In this document: positions 15,601 through 18,549 of the stretch, piece by piece
Layout of the letters: the number at the start of each line of letters is the position of its first letter
How positions within the stretch are numbered: position 1 is the first letter of the stretch
Assembly: GCA_044356305.1 (NCBI GenBank)
Contig: JBIKWM010000052.1
Coordinates: 1 to 18,549, forward strand
From: JBIKWM01 sp044356305
Lineage (GTDB): Bacteria > Bacteroidota > Bacteroidia > UBA10329
Reading direction: 5' to 3'
DNA: 18,549 bases
The notes under the pieces: model-generated
What the model saw: the letters and a program-made list of their open reading frames with translations, nothing else
Told to the model about the DNA's origin: nothing
Databases searched by the model: none
Program-made: the position numbers and the translations under genes

Positions 15601-17731
15601 GGCCACCTACGGCAGTTACCAGTGGCGCGAGAGCTCGTTCCAGTACATCGTGGACAAGACAGGCTGGGGACAGGCGCACTACTTCCAGTTCAAGAACGAC
15701 CAGCACGACCTGGTGGTGTACGACCGGCCCGAGCGCGAATGGGACTTCATCACCACCGCCAAGCAGATTAGGATGAACACCTATGCCACACCGACCACCT
15801 TGGCCGAAGGTGAGCAGACCAATTATTACATTGACAACGGACGCGAGGAATATCTCGGGTGTACGGGCGGGAATGTTTTCACCCCACAGCTTTTGGTCAT
15901 CGTGGTCGACCCATGTACCCTCAAACCATGGGAGACACCGGGCAATGATGTGATAACCGGGGCCGCACTGCCCGGCAACGGAAGCCATGGTCAATTGGAG
16001 CCCTGTCGCACCAGGCCTGAGAAATGGTATCAGTTCGGAACCACCACCGTGGCGCAGATGGATGCCTTCGCCAACTTCATCAACAACGTGGTGCCCGATA
16101 GCCATTACGTGGGCATCGTCACGTGGTTGAGCGTGAATTTCTCGGTGTTCCAACCACAGTATCTGTCACCCTTGCAATCCCTTGGTGCCACGCAGGTATC
16201 TACCTTGGCGGGTGTCCCCTATATTCTATTTGCCAAAAAAGGAGATCCCAGCTCGGCCCAGGAAGTGTTCGGCACGGTACCGTCAGATGTCATCACCCTC
16301 TCCACCGACATGATCGGCTGCTGGAACTCGGGTCAGATCACCACCCCTTACATTGGCCCTACCAGCCAATGGGGCAGTGTGCATCTGCGCAGCTTTGCCC
16401 AGGAGGACCCCACCCGCGATAGCATTGCGGTGAGTGTGATAGGCGTGCGGCCCAACGGCACAGAGCAGGTGGTCATCAATGGTCTGGACGGATTCAGTAC
16501 CGACCTGCTCGACCTGGCCAACTATGTCGATGCCGATGAGTTCCCACGTCTGCGCCTTCGCGCCTACGAGAAAGACGACAGCACCGCGGCCACCCCGCCA
16601 CAGATAAGGCGCTGGCAGGTACTCTTTGAAGGGGTGCCCGAGGCCGCCCTCAATCCCAACATCCATCTGGCCACCAGTGCCGACTCGCTCGGACAGGGGG
16701 CCCAGTACATGTTCAGCACCGCCATCACCAATGTGAGCGACATCGACATGGACAGCCTCCTGGTGCATTACTGGATAGAAGATCCGGGCGGGGTGCGCCA
16801 CTACCTCAACTATGCAAGGCAGGCACCGCTGCCCGCAGGCCAGAGCCTCATTGACACCGTATATGCCGATGCCGGTGACTTTGATGGCAATTGCCGCTTC
16901 TGGGTAGAGGTCAACCCCGTGCCCATCGGAAGCACCACCTATCAGTACGACCAGTTGGAGCAGTACCACTTCAACAACATCGGCAGCATAGGTTTTGTGG
17001 CCAGTGGAGATGATGTCAACCCCCTGCTCGATGTCACTTTTGACGGGGTGCACATCCTCGATGGCGACATCGTGTCGGCAAAACCGCAGATAGTTATCGA
17101 GCTGAAGGATGAGAACCCGTATCGGCCACTCAACGATACGGCCGACTATCAGGTCATGCTCAAACGGCCCGGATCCGAAGATCTCGAGCGCATCTGGTTC
17201 AACAGTTACCAGACCATGCAGTTCACCCCTGGGGCAGCGCCCGACAACAAGTCGCGCATCGAGTGGAAGGCCACATTCCCCGATGACGGCATACACGAAC
17301 TATGGGTGCAGGGCACCGACCGCGCCAACAATGCCTCCGGGGCCCAGTATCAGCGCATCAGTTTCGAGGTCATCAATGAGAGCACCATCACCAGCGTGCT
17401 CAACTGGCCCAACCCGTTCAGCACCGCCACCCACTTCGTGTTCACCCTCACCGGCAGCGAACTCCCCTCCTACTTCAAGATCCAGGTCATGACCATCACC
17501 GGCAAGGTCGTGCGCGAGATCACAGGGCCCGAACTCGGCCCCCTCCACGTGGGCCGCAACATAACCACCTACGCATGGGACGGCAAGGACACCTATGGCG
17601 ACCGCCTCGCCAATGGCGTCTACCTGTACCGCGTGGTGGCCAGGCTCAACGGTGACTATATCAAGCACCGCGACTCGGGGGCCGACCCCTGGATCGAGAG
17701 CGGTTTCGGTAAGATGATGCTCATTCGCTGA
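12689..17731 (+). CDS. porU2: C25 gingipain-family peptidase, PorU2-like type IX sortase
   Basis: 1680 residues. Residues 1-19 are a signal peptide (probable cut at ALA-Q20). After an N-terminal beta-rich region (about 20-400), residues about 410-770 form the C25 (gingipain) peptidase domain: ADFFAIAHPSLY at its start, the catalytic His in FFGHGS (H635) and the catalytic Cys in NSCYAGD (C666), closing with LEFTLHGDPALNI. Residues about 771-885 look like a CARDB adhesive domain (DEIAESNEANNDVC), 890-990 like a fibronectin-type repeat (YFWRVSKDSATY), and 1000-1560 are further beta-sandwich modules I cannot name. From V1570, NWPNPFS to GDRLANGVYLYRV is a FlgD-like type A sorting domain. PorU enzymes cut off such domains and attach cargo to lipopolysaccharide; this PorU2 branch is less studied. 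It could instead be secreted cargo with peptidase activity, but pairing with porV2 favours a sortase. Confidence 0.88.
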   Translation: MIRLLTVAFLCLPFLPALAQPFGNEWVNGSQAYFKFPIVSTGVYRISQPTLDQALAQAGFNLSGIDPRNFQVFARSAEQYIYVSGEADGSFDTQDFIEFYARGNDGVIDSAMYTDPTHRANPYYSLINDTIFYYLTWNSSTSNARMVEETDVSFSGYTASPYILRDEVDDRHNQYWYGPGYTQVNGATSPEYVGGEGFYGSQVDGAIVDNGWNLNTTNRVTSGPDAEVQVSMIGITDDQKNLTITFAGTTQNETLSGMNRGLYNYTVPVGSLGASTTNFSFDITNSPVQYTYWACVAYIKVRYAQTTNLSSAADGHFIVPDNPNYPAQTKSYLQLSGFNGAGARLYDLTNHRRITVAGTAGAYQVLVPDNGGLKHCYMTTEAAAAANQVTLLRPAGAGGTVNMTDFNAWPDDADFFAIAHPSLYAEAQTYAAYRNTSGYNAYAIDVDELYAQFAWGIPKHPMGIKNFIRWAQANLTSPKHVFLIGKAIAGLSGRTDAGIYSQILVPSMGYPPSDNMYGAFLAGNFEQSPVAIGRLAAKTPQDVQAYLQKMQEYEALSPTAWMKTGMHFSGGGTADELLQIRGYLDSYKATFEDTLLGGAVTTFQKTSSSPFQITQVDSIADVITNGVQLITFFGHGSAVGFDVSIDHPSTFGNGNGRYPFILANSCYAGDIHQPASAVTSISEEWVLEPGKGALGFLATTGPGNKAYLHSYTSKWYKQLALSSYSQPVGMVVRNTVADNINPGNPVVRSHNLEFTLHGDPALNITNRPLPDLTTTQPQISFLPEQVTTESDSFLVQIVIDNLGAAFSDSFRVEVVHQLPTGMIDTTVTVLHPPVYFTDTLNVWLKVDLVFGIGINAVCVRLDAYDEIAESNEANNDVCKQVNIISPDIVPIYPYEFAVVPDQGITLKASTGDPFAPSRTYRFEVDTTDLFNSPIRQFTTVTQSGGVVQWTPTLLAAMPDSTVYFWRVSKDSATYGSYQWRESSFQYIVDKTGWGQAHYFQFKNDQHDLVVYDRPEREWDFITTAKQIRMNTYATPTTLAEGEQTNYYIDNGREEYLGCTGGNVFTPQLLVIVVDPCTLKPWETPGNDVITGAALPGNGSHGQLEPCRTRPEKWYQFGTTTVAQMDAFANFINNVVPDSHYVGIVTWLSVNFSVFQPQYLSPLQSLGATQVSTLAGVPYILFAKKGDPSSAQEVFGTVPSDVITLSTDMIGCWNSGQITTPYIGPTSQWGSVHLRSFAQEDPTRDSIAVSVIGVRPNGTEQVVINGLDGFSTDLLDLANYVDADEFPRLRLRAYEKDDSTAATPPQIRRWQVLFEGVPEAALNPNIHLATSADSLGQGAQYMFSTAITNVSDIDMDSLLVHYWIEDPGGVRHYLNYARQAPLPAGQSLIDTVYADAGDFDGNCRFWVEVNPVPIGSTTYQYDQLEQYHFNNIGSIGFVASGDDVNPLLDVTFDGVHILDGDIVSAKPQIVIELKDENPYRPLNDTADYQVMLKRPGSEDLERIWFNSYQTMQFTPGAAPDNKSRIEWKATFPDDGIHELWVQGTDRANNASGAQYQRISFEVINESTITSVLNWPNPFSTATHFVFTLTGSELPSYFKIQVMTITGKVVREITGPELGPLHVGRNITTYAWDGKDTYGDRLANGVYLYRVVARLNGDYIKHRDSGADPWIESGFGKMMLIR

Positions 17732-17737
17732 GCCCAC

Positions 17738-18385
17738 ATGCACTTCGAGGTACTCACATTCAACCCGTTTCAGGAGAACACCTACATCATCTGGGACGAT
17801 GCCGGCCAGGCCGCCATCATCGACCCCGGGTGCAGCACCGCGGCCGAACGGGCCGAGCTCGACCTCTGCATCAGCGCCAATGGCCTCACACCCGTGCGCC
17901 TGCTCAATACCCACTGCCATGTCGACCACGTCCTGGGCAACGGCCATGTCGAGCGCACCTACGGGCTGCCGCTATGGATGCACAGGGCCGAGGTGCCCGT
18001 CCACGCAGCCGTGCCCGAATATTCCCGCATGTGGGGCCTCGAGGCCCACGACATAGGCACCCCCGCCCACTTCCTCGCCCATGCCGATGTCGTCACCGTG
18101 GGCACACTCCGCCTCCAGGTGCTCCACACACCCGGCCACAGCCCCGGCAGCATCACCTTCTACGAGCCCGCCAGCGGCCACGCCCTCGTGGGCGATGTCC
18201 TCTTTCAGGGCAGCATCGGCCGCACCGACCTGCCCGGTGGCGACATGTCCACCCTCATCTCCAGCATCATCAACCGCCTCATGCCCCTACCCGACAGCGT
18301 CCTCGTCCACCCCGGCCACGGCCCCTCCACATCCATCGGCCACGAAAGGCGCACCAACCCCTTCTTGCTCCACTACGGCAGGTGA
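17738..18385 (+). CDS. Metallo-beta-lactamase-fold hydrolase
   Basis: 215 residues, starting 6 nt after the porU2 stop and so probably co-transcribed with it. The two-metal site is complete: THCHVDH (H59, H61, D63, H64), H134 in TPGHSPGS, D153 in VGDVLF and H194 in HPGHG. This is the short glyoxalase II-like form, without the C-terminal substrate domain of true GloB, so the substrate is unknown; many such proteins act on thioesters or persulfides. It is cytoplasmic with no signal peptide. The gene is strikingly rich in C-ending codons: 18301-18360 holds 32 C and 11 G. This sets it apart from the other genes of the window. Confidence 0.93.
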   Translation: MHFEVLTFNPFQENTYIIWDDAGQAAIIDPGCSTAAERAELDLCISANGLTPVRLLNTHCHVDHVLGNGHVERTYGLPLWMHRAEVPVHAAVPEYSRMWGLEAHDIGTPAHFLAHADVVTVGTLRLQVLHTPGHSPGSITFYEPASGHALVGDVLFQGSIGRTDLPGGDMSTLISSIINRLMPLPDSVLVHPGHGPSTSIGHERRTNPFLLHYGR

Positions 18386-18386
18386 T

Positions 18387-18398
18387 GCCCTCAAGGGC
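18387..18398 (+). terminator. Weak hairpin after the metallo-hydrolase gene
   Basis: gccc (18387-18390) and gggc (18395-18398) enclose a tcaa loop 1 nt after the stop codon. The stem is short and no T-run follows, so it is at most a partial transcription stop. Confidence 0.2.
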
Positions 18399-18443
18399 CC
18401 ATCCAACACCTCCGCCTATCACCGCAACCTACTTCACCAACGG

Positions 18444-18504
18444 CTGCGCTCCTCTCCCTCTCACTTTCCCGGCCCCACTTTCTACTTTGTTCAAGGGAGC
18501 GCAG
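18444..18504. repeat. REP-like inverted repeat arms in the 3' intergenic region
   Basis: ctgcgctcc (18444-18452) and ggagcgcag (18496-18504) are perfect 9-nt inverted copies separated by 43 nt. The right arm continues as gcgcagtcgaaggg, a word I recall as part of short palindromic repeats spread between genes in many Bacteroidota. No other copy is in this window. Confidence 0.45.
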
Positions 18505-18528
18505 TCGAAGGGTTTTGATCCTGGAGTT

Positions 18529-18548
18529 TATCCCGCCCATGCGGGATA
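18529..18548. repeat. Hairpin tatcccgc / gcgggata at the right edge
   Basis: An 8-bp perfect stem (18529-18536 and 18541-18548) closes a ccat loop. It lies at the window end, so it could be a terminator stem, part of the neighbouring REP-like element, or an arm of a larger structure that is cut off. Confidence 0.5.
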
Positions 18549-18549
18549 T

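Noticed and set aside
16283..17296. 337-codon minus-strand frame opposite porU2
   Set aside because: Same reason: no motif and fully inside a coding sequence.
18081..18518. 145-codon plus-strand frame running past the metallo-hydrolase stop
   Set aside because: It is a Ser/Pro/Thr-rich shifted-frame reading of the C-rich hydrolase gene and has no recognisable fold.

Overview
The window (18.5 kb, moderately GC-rich) comes from a member of the Bacteroidota, most likely a GC-rich Flavobacteriales-like lineage. The evidence is a PorV2/PorU2 type IX secretion pair with a C-terminal type A sorting domain, signal peptides that are all followed by Gln, -7 boxes resembling TAnnTTTG, and the set of chromosomal housekeeping genes. 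I see no transposase, integrase, phage gene, tRNA, rRNA or CRISPR array, so this looks like ordinary chromosome.

Left part (1-4128): the 3' part of an M49 (DPP III-like) zinc peptidase, then yaaA (peroxide stress protein). A perfect 12-bp terminator hairpin separates yaaA from a convergent Crp/Fnr-family regulator. Divergent from the regulator is a membrane-anchored SRPBCC plus GyrI-like protein that ends in its own terminator hairpin.

Centre (4229-6984): a four-gene operon encodes a secreted thioredoxin-like CxxC protein, an ApbE-type FAD:protein FMN transferase, a tiny DUF4266 lipoprotein ending in GGCGCN, and a DUF3570 outer-membrane beta-barrel protein. The first three genes overlap and the fourth starts 3 nt after the third. 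This is the least understood part of the window and the best candidate for an uncharacterised system: a flavin- and thiol-dependent assembly of the cell envelope.

Middle right (6994-11457): pdhB and pyrD form a minus-strand operon. Divergent from it are a small MmcQ/YjbR protein and an outer-membrane beta-barrel protein. A minus-strand acyltransferase-3 membrane protein follows.

Right part (11589-18385): porV2 and porU2 overlap by ATGA and are followed 6 nt later by a metallo-beta-lactamase-fold hydrolase. porU2 is 1680 codons long and has the gingipain-type His/Cys pair. The sequence becomes strongly C-rich on the + strand towards the right end, and the last 160 bases are non-coding with REP-like inverted repeats.

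All functional calls rest on motif recognition by eye; no database search was run.
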